A DNA stretch of 64,000 nt from NCBI GenBank assembly GCA_902766125.1, contig CACXCG010000018.1, forward strand, positions 1 to 64,000, written 5' to 3'. Below are positions 7,879 to 16,202 of this stretch, piece by piece. Position numbers and translations under genes: made by a program. The DNA comes from an uncultured Spirochaetaceae bacterium (GTDB taxonomy: Bacteria > Spirochaetota > Spirochaetia > Treponematales > Treponemataceae). Below the pieces are notes generated by a model. The model worked only from the letters and a program-made list of their open reading frames with translations. It was not told the DNA's origin and searched no databases. Every line of letters begins with the position of its first letter. The stretch's first letter is position 1.

Positions 7879-7963
7879 ATTGAACTCCTCTATAGTTTAC
7901 AAAGTGTCTGTATTGTAACATAACAACACCACAAATTTCAACAGTGCTAAGAAGATGTATTTT

Positions 7964-9232
7964 TTAGCTCAAAGCGTTTGTCAAATCTGCAAGAATATCA
8001 TCAATGTGTTCAATTCCCACAGAAAGACGGATCAAATCTGAAGGAACACCCGCAGCAGTAAGCTCTTCTTCGGTCAGCTGACGGTGAGTTGATGATGCGG
8101 GATGCAGAACACAGGTGTGGGCATCGGCAACATGAGTTGCTATCATTGCAACCTTAAGCTTTTTCATAAATGCTTCAGCTGCAGAACGGCCGCCTTTTAT
8201 ACCGAACGACACAACTCCGCAGGTTCCCTTTGGCATGTACTTCTGAGCAAGTGCATGATATTTGTTTGATTCAAGTCCGGGATAGTTAACCCAGGCAACT
8301 TTGTCATGCTTTTCAAGGAACTGAGCAACTGCAAGTCCGTTTGCACAGTGGCGTTCCATACGAACTGCAAGCGATTCCAGACCAAGATTAAGGAAGTATG
8401 CATTCATGGGAGCCTGAATTGCACCAAAGTCACGCATAAGCTGGGCAGTCGCCTTAGTTATAAAAGCACCCTCTTTTCCAAAGCGTTCTGCATAGGTAAT
8501 GCCGTGATAGGATTCATCGGGAGTACACAGTCCGGGAAACTTTTCTTTGTGAGCCATCCAGTCAAATTTACCGGAATCGACAACACAGCCGCCGACAGAC
8601 GCATCATGTCCGTCCATATACTTGGTGGTCGAATGCGTTACAATATCTGCACCCCACTCAAACGGGCGGCAGTTAATGGGAGTTGCAAATGTATTGTCTA
8701 CAATCAGCGGAACTCCGTGTGCATGTGCCGCAGAAGCAAACTTTTCAAAATCAAGGACAGTCAGTGCGGGGTTAGCAATTGTTTCTCCGAATACGGCTTT
8801 GGTATTTGGCTTAAAGGCAGCCTCCAGTTCTTCTTTTGAACAGTCAGGAGAAACAAACGTAAAGTCTATGCCCATTTTACGCATGGTCACGTTAAACAGG
8901 TTGAATGTTCCTCCGTAGATTGATGAACTTGCAACAACATGGTCTCCCTGATTTGCAATGTTGAACACTGCAAAAAAGTTTGCCGCCTGTCCGCTGGAAG
9001 TAAGCATTGCAGCTGTCCCTCCTTCAAGGGCTGCTATTTTTGCCGCAACATAATCGTTAGTGGGATTCTGGAGACGTGTATAGAAGTAACCGCTTGCCTC
9101 AAGGTCAAACAGTTTTCCCATATCTTCACTAGTGTCGTATTTAAAGGTTGTACTCTGAACAATGGGAATCATACGTGATTCACCGTTTTTGGGAGTGTAC
9201 CCAGCCTGAATACATTTTGTTTCCTGTTTCAT
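7964..9232 (-). CDS. metY: O-acetylhomoserine sulfhydrylase (aminocarboxypropyltransferase)
   Basis: This 422-residue protein is a Cys/Met-metabolism PLP enzyme. Visible features are TTFKYDTSEDM, the YFTRLQNPTND segment, SSGQAANFFAVFNI, DNTFATPINCRPFEWGADIVTHSTTKYMDGH (PLP lysine in STTKY) and the C-terminal HPASSTHRQL...LIRLSVGIEHIDDILADL. The longer length and the pattern around the PLP site match OAH sulfhydrylases better than cystathionine gamma-synthases. It makes homocysteine from O-acetylhomoserine and sulfide. It follows the TraB-family gene by 20 bp on the same strand, with GGAG 6 nt before ATG, so the two may share a transcript. No SAM or T-box riboswitch is seen upstream. Confidence 0.9.
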   Translation of the reverse strand: MKQETKCIQAGYTPKNGESRMIPIVQSTTFKYDTSEDMGKLFDLEASGYFYTRLQNPTNDYVAAKIAALEGGTAAMLTSSGQAANFFAVFNIANQGDHVVASSSIYGGTFNLFNVTMRKMGIDFTFVSPDCSKEELEAAFKPNTKAVFGETIANPALTVLDFEKFASAAHAHGVPLIVDNTFATPINCRPFEWGADIVTHSTTKYMDGHDASVGGCVVDSGKFDWMAHKEKFPGLCTPDESYHGITYAERFGKEGAFITKATAQLMRDFGAIQAPMNAYFLNLGLESLAVRMERHCANGLAVAQFLEKHDKVAWVNYPGLESNKYHALAQKYMPKGTCGVVSFGIKGGRSAAEAFMKKLKVAMIATHVADAHTCVLHPASSTHRQLTEEELTAAGVPSDLIRLSVGIEHIDDILADLTNALS

Positions 9233-9252
9233 ATCATGCTCCTGTTATTGAA

Positions 9253-10179
9253 TTACCAGATAGTTCCGTTTTCTCTCAGCTGAACAAATACCGAATCATC
9301 TCCCACAAAGTGTCCCGCACCGGCAAAGATAAAGGTTACGCCTCCTTCTTCAAGCCAGTCTGCAATTTTAATTGACCAGTCCCGGTTGCGCTGAGCATAA
9401 ATTGCATCAATGTATTCTGCAGCAAAGTCAGGATCGTTTTCTTCCAGTTCCATCTCATCCAGCAGAATCTGAGCAAGTGTCTCAAGATCATCTGCAAGAT
9501 AGGCTTCATACATGGAATCAAGTTTCTGCGTTTCTTCCGATTCAGAATCAAGACCTGCAATTGACTGCTTTAAGAGATACAGCTGCTGGTCATAGTCACC
9601 AAATTCCAGTATGTTCAGCTGAGTCCGAAGCGTATCAAGCCCCGCAACACTGCGTTCTTCGCGTTCTGCCATTGCAAGTAAGGTCTGATCAATTCCTGCT
9701 TCACTTTCAAAGCCGGTATCAACAGTAGCAAGAGTGGTTATGACTGAATTAAGCACCCAGGGTTCAAATACGGCATATACCTGAGCCTGATTTCCGTCCA
9801 TTACCATGTACAGAAGATCTTTTTCTTCTTCGGTCAGGTAGTCAAACAGATTGCGGCCTGATGCACGCTGGTAACTTGCAAACATGTCGCGCTGCACCAC
9901 AGACTGAAGCCGTCCCATATCGCGTGAAGAAATTTCTCCGACCAGACGGTCAGCAGATGCCCATGCATCAAGCACTTCATCAGAAAGCGGATACAGCCGT
10001 TCATCACCTAAGTGAATTGTTCCCTGAATGTACACTGCAGACGGATTACCGTTTTTGTCGGTTCCGTTAATGCACCAGAACATGCGTGAATTCTGTTTGG
10101 TGAGCGTTGCCGGAGAAGCGAATGCAAATTGCACCGCACATACAATCAGCGCAAAAAAAGTTAGGACAGTTTTTTTCAT
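9253..10179 (-). CDS. exported TraB/GumN-family protein
   Basis: The mature start is the ATG beginning MKKTVLTFF, preceded by GAGGAAAC; an in-frame extension upstream has no ribosome site. The 308-residue protein has a signal peptide (cleavage after AFA) and the TraB/GumN hallmarks: GTIHLGD near the N-terminus and FAGAGHFVGDDSVF near the C-terminus, the GTxH and GxGHxxG pairs thought to form a metal-binding protease-like site. Relatives include TIKI and enterococcal TraB, which act on peptides. The substrate here is unknown. Transcribed from a promoter whose -35 overlaps that of the divergent YegP gene. Confidence 0.8.
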   Translation of the reverse strand: MKKTVLTFFALIVCAVQFAFASPATLTKQNSRMFWCINGTDKNGNPSAVYIQGTIHLGDERLYPLSDEVLDAWASADRLVGEISSRDMGRLQSVVQRDMFASYQRASGRNLFDYLTEEEKDLLYMVMDGNQAQVYAVFEPWVLNSVITTLATVDTGFESEAGIDQTLLAMAEREERSVAGLDTLRTQLNILEFGDYDQQLYLLKQSIAGLDSESEETQKLDSMYEAYLADDLETLAQILLDEMELEENDPDFAAEYIDAIYAQRNRDWSIKIADWLEEGGVTFIFAGAGHFVGDDSVFVQLRENGTIW

Positions 10180-10204
10180 AGTTTCCTCGTAACAAAGATG
10201 AGTC

Positions 10205-10233
10205 AGTATAACACGCAAGAAAAAACTTGCCAA
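10205..10233 (-). promoter_or_regulatory. promoter of traB-like gene
   Basis: TTGGCA (10228-10233), 17 bp, TATACT (10205-10210). Its -35 overlaps the -35 of the divergent promoter by 5 bp inside the palindrome AACTTG-C-CAAGTT (10224-10236). Confidence 0.65.
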
Positions 10234-10255
10234 GTTAAAATTTTGGTCGTATAAT
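10227..10255 (+). promoter_or_regulatory. promoter of YegP/H1-like gene
   Basis: TTGCCA (10227-10232), 17 bp, TATAAT (10250-10255), then a short leader with GGAGGA. RNA polymerase could not occupy this and the divergent promoter together because the -35 hexamers overlap. Confidence 0.65.
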
Positions 10256-10276
10256 GGAAACAATGGAGGATAACCA

Positions 10277-10825
10277 ATGGGTAAGTTTATTATCTCAAAG
10301 GCAAAGACCGGAGTTAAATTTAATCTTGTTGCGGGAAACGGCGAGATTATTCTGACTTCAGAAGTGTACAACACCAAAGTTGCTGCTAAAAACGGCATCA
10401 AGAGTGTACAGAAAAATGCAGCGGCTCCTGTAGAAGATCAGACTGAAGCTGGATTCAAAAAGGTTGCAAATCCCAAGTTCGAGATTTACAAGGACAAGCG
10501 CGGAGAATTCCGTTATCGTCTTAAGAGCGGAAACGGACAGATCATCGGTGTTGGCGAAGGTTACAAAGATAAAGCTGGCGTCAGCAATGGAATCAAATCA
10601 ATCAAATCAAATGCTCCTGCAGCACAGATTGTTGATGAAACAGTAGCAGCAAAACCTGCAAAAGCAGCAGCAAAGAAACCTGCAGCTAAGAAAGCACCTG
10701 CAAAAGCAGCAGCTAAAAAGCCGGCAGCAAAGAAAGCTCCTGCTAAAAAAGCAGCAGCTAAGAAGGCACCTGCAAAGAAACCTGCAGCAAAAAAAGCTCC
10801 TGCTAAAAAGGCTGCAAAAAAATAA
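10277..10825 (+). CDS. tandem YegP (DUF1508) protein with histone H1-like tail
   Basis: The 182-residue protein has two YegP/DUF1508 modules: residues 1-50 (FNLVAGNGEIILTSEVYNTKVAAKNGIKSV) and about 67-113 (FEIYKDKRGEFRYRLKSGNGQIIGVGEGY...NGIKSI). Residues about 124-182 are only lysine, alanine and proline in repeats such as KKPAAKKAPAK, like histone H1 or bacterial Hc1/AlgP-type tails, which bind DNA or RNA without sequence specificity. I infer a nucleoid-associated protein whose YegP pair may bind a partner. A strong GGAGG site precedes the ATG and a strong terminator follows, so it is an abundant monocistronic product. The repeat DNA could vary in length between strains. Confidence 0.8.
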   Translation: MGKFIISKAKTGVKFNLVAGNGEIILTSEVYNTKVAAKNGIKSVQKNAAAPVEDQTEAGFKKVANPKFEIYKDKRGEFRYRLKSGNGQIIGVGEGYKDKAGVSNGIKSIKSNAPAAQIVDETVAAKPAKAAAKKPAAKKAPAKAAAKKPAAKKAPAKKAAAKKAPAKKPAAKKAPAKKAAKK

Positions 10826-10848
10826 GTCACTTAGTTGACGCAATAAAT

Positions 10849-10888
10849 GGGTTGCACTTCATTTGTGAAGGGCAGCCCTTTTTTTTTA
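10849..10888 (+). terminator. intrinsic terminator
   Basis: A long hairpin (GGGTTGC...ACTTCA paired with TGAAG...GCAGCCC) is followed by nine T. It ends the YegP/H1-like transcript and separates it from the recombinase gene. Confidence 0.85.
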
Positions 10889-10924
10889 CCCCACAGAAAT
10901 ACATCAATTGTATAAGGAAGAGCA

Positions 10925-12073
10925 ATGACACAACAAGAAATAGTAACAAATATCCTTACACAGGACTGGACACCTGATGGAGTTTCTCTCATCTTAGATG
11001 CACTCAAACTCAAAAATTACATTGTTTCGGCAGTTCGTACACAAACAAATGAAAGTGAAACGCTTGAACATTTTCTTGAACGCTTTTGGGATTACGACAA
11101 GTCTCCCTATGTTCATGAAAAACGAATTGTTGGGCAATCCATTCACCGTCGCTACACAGACATAATGTTAAGTCGTGCCAGAACCTACTGGATTCCGCGC
11201 ATGGGGAACAAACCCTTAGGGCAAATAACAAAAGAAGACATTAAACGCGTCATGTGGCAACTGGCAACACAAAAACAAAATGTTTTTTCTCGAAAGAAAA
11301 ATGCAGACGGTTCACGCAAGAAGACAGCGCAAGTTCTTTCTGCAGAAACAGTAAATCAAGTAGTTCGTTCTGCAACCTGTGCACTTAAGTGGGCATTTCA
11401 AAACGGACTTACACCCAACGACTGTTTTTCGGGACTTATCTATTGCCATGTCACTCCACAAAAAAGACATATTCCAACACTCAGCGATGTAAAACGCATT
11501 TTTGGAATTCATTGGAACGACAGTGCGAGTAGACTTGCAAATTTAACTGCAATGTGTACTGGCATGAGAATAGGAGAAATTCAAGCACTACAACTGGGTG
11601 ACATTGGAAGTGACCGTATTTATGTGCGACACAACTGGGCTCGGCGAGATGGCTTAAAGACTCCCAAAAACGGAGAAGCAAGAGAAATACTCATTACCCC
11701 AGAATTACATCACATGCTTATTCGACAGGGAATGAAAAATCCTTTTGGAACAAGCCCTGGCGATTTTATTTTTTTTGGGCAAACACGAAAGAAACCACGT
11801 TCTGCTCAATTTTGGAACAAAGCACTTAAAGAGATTACACTTTCACTTGGTATAAAAAACGCAAGCAACATAACCTTTCACTGTTGGAGACATTTTTTTA
11901 CCGCATGCATGGCAGACTTTGTTGACGGAAGAAAACTACAACTTGCAACAGGACACAAAACAATGCAAATGTTAGAACACTATGCCGCTCATCAAAGCGA
12001 ACAAACGCTTGAAGAATTAGGTGATGTTTCAAGACAATTATTTTTAGACATTATTCGTTTGCCGATTGCCTAG
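10925..12073 (+). CDS. tyrosine recombinase / phage-type integrase
   Basis: The 382-residue protein has an N-terminal SAM-like/core-binding region and a C-terminal catalytic domain with the expected residues: Arg215 (CTGMRIGE), a lysine near 245-248, His319-x-x-Arg322 (HCWRH), His344 (TGHKT) and Tyr353 (EHYA). It should cut and rejoin DNA through a 3'-phosphotyrosine. Codon use is visibly richer in A and T (AAA, CAA, ATT) than in flanking genes, suggesting transfer. No tRNA, direct repeat, excisionase or other phage gene is adjacent, so it is a lone recombinase or an island remnant. Confidence 0.88.
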   Translation: MTQQEIVTNILTQDWTPDGVSLILDALKLKNYIVSAVRTQTNESETLEHFLERFWDYDKSPYVHEKRIVGQSIHRRYTDIMLSRARTYWIPRMGNKPLGQITKEDIKRVMWQLATQKQNVFSRKKNADGSRKKTAQVLSAETVNQVVRSATCALKWAFQNGLTPNDCFSGLIYCHVTPQKRHIPTLSDVKRIFGIHWNDSASRLANLTAMCTGMRIGEIQALQLGDIGSDRIYVRHNWARRDGLKTPKNGEAREILITPELHHMLIRQGMKNPFGTSPGDFIFFGQTRKKPRSAQFWNKALKEITLSLGIKNASNITFHCWRHFFTACMADFVDGRKLQLATGHKTMQMLEHYAAHQSEQTLEELGDVSRQLFLDIIRLPIA

Positions 12074-12111
12074 CACCGGTAAAACCGCTATACTCGGATT
12101 CGAGGTAGTCA

Positions 12112-12801
12112 ATGCAGTTTCCAGTAAAAGAATTTTTGAAAGAACAGTTTATTGTCCCGAACTTTTGGAAAAAATTTCTGATTATGATTCTGGGGATTTT
12201 TTTCATGGGATTCTTTCTTTCGTTTCTTATCTGCATTGGATGGGGTACCGATCCGTATTCCTTTCAGAATAAAATCATTTCAACAAGAATAGGCTGGCTT
12301 TTCGGAACCTGGCAGCTTTGTCTGAATGCACTCATGTTCATCATTGTAGTCATCTGGGACCGAAAGGTGATTGGCTTTGGTACCATTGCAAACATGGTGT
12401 TTATCGGTTACATTTCAGACTTTTTTGTATGGCTGTGGAGTAAAGTTCTTCCTGCTGCACTGTTTACTGACAGTTCATGGCTCGCGGCTAAAATTGCACT
12501 GTTTATTCTGTCGCTTATACTGTTTGCCGCCGCTGCATCGTTCTATATAAATGCACAGATGGGTCTTTCTCCGTACGATGCACTTGCAACACTCATCGGG
12601 AAAAAATTTGAACGCATTCCCCGGGCGGTAACGCGCATTGCCTTTGACATGACCGCAGTCGTTGTCGGCATACTGGTAAGTTTAGGCACCACTATTCCCA
12701 TAAAAACTGCACTCATCGGTTCTGTTGCAATGGGTCTTCTTCTGGGCCCCATGATTCAGATTGTAGGAAAGTTTACCGCAACAAAACTTCTTGCAGACTG
12801 A
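12112..12801 (+). CDS. YczE/YitT-type membrane protein
   Basis: A 229-residue integral membrane protein with about five to six hydrophobic helices. IGWGTDPYSFQNKI and NAQMGLSPYDALATLIG are duplicated family motifs (G-xG-PYD/S) of the YczE/YyaS/YitT group, whose function is unknown. A TATACT -10 and a weak GAGGT lie in the short gap after the recombinase gene, so it may have its own promoter. Three bases of composition shift separate it from the AT-rich recombinase; its codon use matches the rest of the window. Confidence 0.7.
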   Translation: MQFPVKEFLKEQFIVPNFWKKFLIMILGIFFMGFFLSFLICIGWGTDPYSFQNKIISTRIGWLFGTWQLCLNALMFIIVVIWDRKVIGFGTIANMVFIGYISDFFVWLWSKVLPAALFTDSSWLAAKIALFILSLILFAAAASFYINAQMGLSPYDALATLIGKKFERIPRAVTRIAFDMTAVVVGILVSLGTTIPIKTALIGSVAMGLLLGPMIQIVGKFTATKLLAD

Positions 12802-12819
12802 CACTGTGCGTGTTATACT
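12791..12819 (+). promoter_or_regulatory. leaderless promoter of nfeD-like gene
   Basis: TTGCAG (12791-12796), 17 bp, TATACT (12814-12819), then 6 nt to ATG. The -35 overlaps the end of the upstream gene. Confidence 0.6.
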
Positions 12820-12825
12820 TAGGGC

Positions 12826-13278
12826 ATGATAGATTTTTTCTTACAGCATTTACCGGTATTCTGGCTGGTGGTCATGGGTGTGTGCATCATCATTGAATCT
12901 ATGACAATGATGCTCACAACCATCTGGTTTGGATGTGGCGCACTGGTAATGGTGTTCGTCTCTATGACTCCGCTTCCGTTTAAGTGGCAGCTTCTTCTGT
13001 TCGTGGTAATTTCACTTGCATTGCTGATTTTTACCCGTCCCATTTTTTACAAAAAGCTTAAACTTAAAAAACAGGCAACCAATGCAGACTCCCTGATTGG
13101 GAAAAAAGTCGTTGTATCGCAGCCTATTTCTGCTCTGGAAAAAGGTGCCATTAAAATCAACGGCATTGAGTGGACTGCATCATGTGCAAACCTTGCAGAC
13201 AGTTCGCAGGTTATTGCTGCAGGCACACAGGTTACGGTTACCGACATTCAGGGCGCAACCGCAATAGTATCGCTATAA
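12826..13278 (+). CDS. NfeD-like membrane protein
   Basis: The 150-residue protein has two or three N-terminal membrane helices (to about residue 75) and a soluble C-terminal beta-barrel (NfeD OB-fold; SLIGKKVVVSQPISALEKGAIKINGIEWTA). Short NfeD proteins partner SPFH/stomatin proteins in membrane microdomains, and exactly such a gene follows after 26 bp. The start is set by the leaderless promoter: TATACT 6 nt before ATG and no Shine-Dalgarno. Confidence 0.85.
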   Translation: MIDFFLQHLPVFWLVVMGVCIIIESMTMMLTTIWFGCGALVMVFVSMTPLPFKWQLLLFVVISLALLIFTRPIFYKKLKLKKQATNADSLIGKKVVVSQPISALEKGAIKINGIEWTASCANLADSSQVIAAGTQVTVTDIQGATAIVSL

Positions 13279-13304
13279 ATCATTCAACATAAAAGGAGAA
13301 GTGT

Positions 13305-14225
13305 ATGAATCTGTACATCATTATTGCACTGCTGATAATTGCCATGCTGCTGATTATCACCAACATCCGCATTGTTCCGCAGTCACACGCCGTCATCATT
13401 GAACGCCTGGGTACCTATGTTGCAACCTGGCAGACAGGACTTCATGTTAAGGCTCCGTTCATTGACCGCATTGCAAACCGTGTTTCGCTTAAGGAAAAAG
13501 TTCTGGACTTTCCCCCGCAGCCGGTTATTACCAAAGACAACGTAACCATGAAGATTGACACTGTCGTCTACATGCAGATTACAGACCCCAAGCTGTATTC
13601 TTACGGTGTTGAAAACCCCATGACCGCAATTGAAAACCTGAGTGCAACTACACTGCGTAACATCATCGGTGAACTGGAACTGGATGCAACCCTTACCAGC
13701 CGCGATGTCATCAACTCAAAGATGCGCTCAATTCTTGACGAAGCAACAGATCCGTGGGGAATCAAAGTAAACCGCGTTGAAGTAAAGAACATCATGCCGC
13801 CCGAAGCAATCCGTGAAGCAATGGAAAAGCAGATGCGTGCTGAACGTGAACGCCGCGAAAAGATTCTTATTGCAGAAGGACAGAAACAGTCAGAGATTCT
13901 GGTTGCAGAAGGAAAAAAGCAGGCAGCAATTCTTGAAGCCGAAGCAGAAAAACAGGCTGCAATCTTACGCGCAGAAGCAGAAAAAGAAGCAAAGATGCGC
14001 CGTGCAGAAGGTGAAGCTCAGGCTATCCGTGAAGTTCAGAAGGCAACTGCTGACGGTCTTGCCATGATCCGCGATGCAGGTGCTGATGACAAAGTTATCA
14101 AACTGCGCAGTCTTGAAGCACTGGAAAAAGCAGCAAATGGTCAGGCAACAAAACTGATTGTTCCTGCAGACTTTCAGAATCTTGCCGGAGTGGTAAGCGC
14201 AATTTCAGAAGTAGCAAAAAAGTAA
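13305..14225 (+). CDS. SPFH/band 7 stomatin-like protein (QmcA type)
   Basis: The 306-residue protein starts with one membrane helix (residues 2-22), then an SPFH domain (IVPQSHAVIIERLGTYVATWQTGLHVKAPFIDRI...NIIGELELDATLTSRDVIN), then a long alanine/glutamate-rich coiled coil (about 170-255: repeated EAEKQAAILRAEAEKEA), as in QmcA/YbbK and stomatins. These oligomerise as membrane scaffolds and modulate proteases. A strong AGGAG lies upstream. Operon with the NfeD-like gene is the usual arrangement. Confidence 0.9.
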   Translation: MNLYIIIALLIIAMLLIITNIRIVPQSHAVIIERLGTYVATWQTGLHVKAPFIDRIANRVSLKEKVLDFPPQPVITKDNVTMKIDTVVYMQITDPKLYSYGVENPMTAIENLSATTLRNIIGELELDATLTSRDVINSKMRSILDEATDPWGIKVNRVEVKNIMPPEAIREAMEKQMRAERERREKILIAEGQKQSEILVAEGKKQAAILEAEAEKQAAILRAEAEKEAKMRRAEGEAQAIREVQKATADGLAMIRDAGADDKVIKLRSLEALEKAANGQATKLIVPADFQNLAGVVSAISEVAKK

Positions 14226-14230
14226 AAACC

Positions 14231-15622
14231 TTACAAACGCTGCGTGCTGGTTACAAAATAAGTTGTACACTGGCCGCAGCCTTTTATTTCAACCGCTTCA
14301 CGTTTCTGGAACAAAAAGTTACCGGAAGCCGTGGGACTCTGCAAAAGCTTAGCATACAGTGCCGTAGAAATCTGAATGCGTGACGGCTCACCGTTTGATT
14401 CCATTCTGGAAGCAAAGTTAACGGTTGCACCCCACATGTCGTATACGAATTTCTTTTCACCAATAACACCCGCAACAACCGGTCCTGAGTTTGCACCAAT
14501 GCGAAGTGAAAGATCAGGGAATGTCTGGTGAGCACTGTTAAAGCGCACAATCAGATCCTGGACCGCAAACAGAAAGTGCAGCATTTCTTCCTGATGTCCT
14601 TCATACCGTTCAGGAACACCGGCAGCAACCATGTAGGCATCTCCGATTGTTTTGATTTTTTCTACGCGGTATGAATCAAGCAGTTCATCAATCTGAGAGA
14701 AAAATTCATTCAGTAAGTCAACTGTCTTTACGTGACCAATTGCATTTGAAAGTTCGGTAAAGCCGACAATATCCATAAACGCAACAGTAACATCATCAAA
14801 TTCTTCAATTACTTTTTCTGCAAGACCGCCCGATTCGGTCATATCATCTTTTAGGGAGTCTGCAATTTTCTGCGGAAGAATATTTTTTAAAAGTTTGTCT
14901 GACTTGTCGTTTGCTGCCTTAAGCCGTGCAATCATTTCAAGGTCAGGATTTTCCATATTCATGTACATGATAAAAATACAGACTGCAGTTCCAAATCCCA
15001 GGATAAGCATTTCGGGGAAGATAGACTGAAGCAATGCAACACAGCCTTCCATAAGGGTAAAGCTTAAGAGCGTAATCTTTCGCTTTACGGGAACGACTTT
15101 AAAGTTAACAAAGAAATAGACCAGTGCGACAACGACACAATAACTTGAATAAATGTATGTACAGGTAGAAGGTATTCCGTAAGAATAAATTGCCTGTCCT
15201 TCGCCCGCATAATACACCGGTGTTAAAAGAACAATAACCAGCATGACTGCTTCTGGAATTAAAATCCAAAGATAATGCATAAAAAGACGTTTCTTATTCT
15301 GACGGATATCAATTCCTTTTACCGCCCATGCACTTTCCAGAAATGACGCAATGACATAGCACAAAACCAGAACAATCCACAGGTGCATAAGGATAATATA
15401 TCCTTTAGAAAAGAAATCGTTTATAGAGGGAAGAACGTATGCACGATCGGTAATAGTTATAACACTGATGATATCACAGGCCAGTTCCAAAAGCGTTGAA
15501 ATAAGCAGCGCCTTAAAAATAGTGTTAGGCAGAGACGACCAGCGCTTCTTTGAAAAGAACATGGCAATAATCAGAGATACAAGAATAAATCCAGCAATCT
15601 GGAATGCAAAATTATATTTCAT
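14231..15622 (-). CDS. class III adenylate cyclase with membrane sensor
   Basis: N-terminal 220 residues form about six membrane helices; the C-terminal part is a class III cyclase catalytic domain. Metal-binding aspartates lie in VAFMDIVGFTEL and IKTIGDAYMVAAG; the lysine of IKTIGD and the aspartate of YDMWG are the adenine-specifying pair, and NFASRM supplies transition-state Asn and Arg. It should make cAMP in response to a membrane signal. I start at MKYNF because CATACT stands 6 nt before this ATG with TTGCGG 17 bp further up; another ATG lies six codons upstream. Convergent with the SPFH gene. Confidence 0.88.
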   Translation of the reverse strand: MKYNFAFQIAGFILVSLIIAMFFSKKRWSSLPNTIFKALLISTLLELACDIISVITITDRAYVLPSINDFFSKGYIILMHLWIVLVLCYVIASFLESAWAVKGIDIRQNKKRLFMHYLWILIPEAVMLVIVLLTPVYYAGEGQAIYSYGIPSTCTYIYSSYCVVVALVYFFVNFKVVPVKRKITLLSFTLMEGCVALLQSIFPEMLILGFGTAVCIFIMYMNMENPDLEMIARLKAANDKSDKLLKNILPQKIADSLKDDMTESGGLAEKVIEEFDDVTVAFMDIVGFTELSNAIGHVKTVDLLNEFFSQIDELLDSYRVEKIKTIGDAYMVAAGVPERYEGHQEEMLHFLFAVQDLIVRFNSAHQTFPDLSLRIGANSGPVVAGVIGEKKFVYDMWGATVNFASRMESNGEPSRIQISTALYAKLLQSPTASGNFLFQKREAVEIKGCGQCTTYFVTSTQRL

Positions 15623-15701
15623 ACAAATAGTATGAACCATAAATTCAAAATCCGCAAGTGAAGACTTGCCCTTTTATAAAAGATTCAGTTAAAATCATGA
15701 T

Positions 15702-16202
15702 ATGAGACGAACACATCTTTTTATTACGCTTACACTTATTTTTACAGGACTCTTTCTTACTTCGTGCGGAACTTTAGGAGTTGCTGGCGGAACGGCAGGT
15801 TCTTCTGTAAAAAAAGCACGAACTGCGTCAAATGACTTGTACTATCACAAGGATTCAATATCCGACTATCTCTTAAAAACGTATGGAGAAAAACCTGTCG
15901 TAACCGGACTGGACACTACTTCGCAGGACATGACCTACACTATCCGCGACGGACAGCTTCAGAGCATTATCTTAGGCGAATGGAACAGACAGTATCAGTT
16001 TCACGGCATAAAGGTGGGCGACACAATCGTAAGCGCACAGGCAAAACTTTCTCCCGACTTTACACCTGTTTCGCGTAATACAGGCGCAGAACTTGCCGTT
16101 TATGCAGATGTTTCAAACCCACACTATCTGCTTGAAATTGACATTGACGAAACCGGTCACATCTATCTGATTAAGTACGTGCTTTCTTCGCTAGTCAAGT
16201 AA
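15702..16202 (+). CDS. lipoprotein of unknown function
   Basis: A 166-residue protein with a signal peptide and lipobox ending at Cys22 (LTSC). The mature part shows no family I recognise; it is a compact mixed alpha/beta sequence (YTIRDGQLQSIILGEWNRQYQFHGIKVGDTIVSAQAKL). A TAAAAT hexamer lies 6 nt before the ATG with TTGCCC 18 bp upstream and no Shine-Dalgarno, so the message may be leaderless. Its 3' end overlaps the convergent amylase gene by 12 bp. Confidence 0.65.
   Translation: MRRTHLFITLTLIFTGLFLTSCGTLGVAGGTAGSSVKKARTASNDLYYHKDSISDYLLKTYGEKPVVTGLDTTSQDMTYTIRDGQLQSIILGEWNRQYQFHGIKVGDTIVSAQAKLSPDFTPVSRNTGAELAVYADVSNPHYLLEIDIDETGHIYLIKYVLSSLVK

Noticed and set aside
8306-8839. 177-codon open frame opposite metY
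   Set aside because: Antisense shadow; metY has intact motifs throughout.
9050-10276. SAM riboswitch or T-box upstream of the metY transcript
   Set aside because: The gap upstream of the TraB-like gene is short and filled by overlapping promoters, and 20 bp separate it from metY; no conserved riboswitch core is present.
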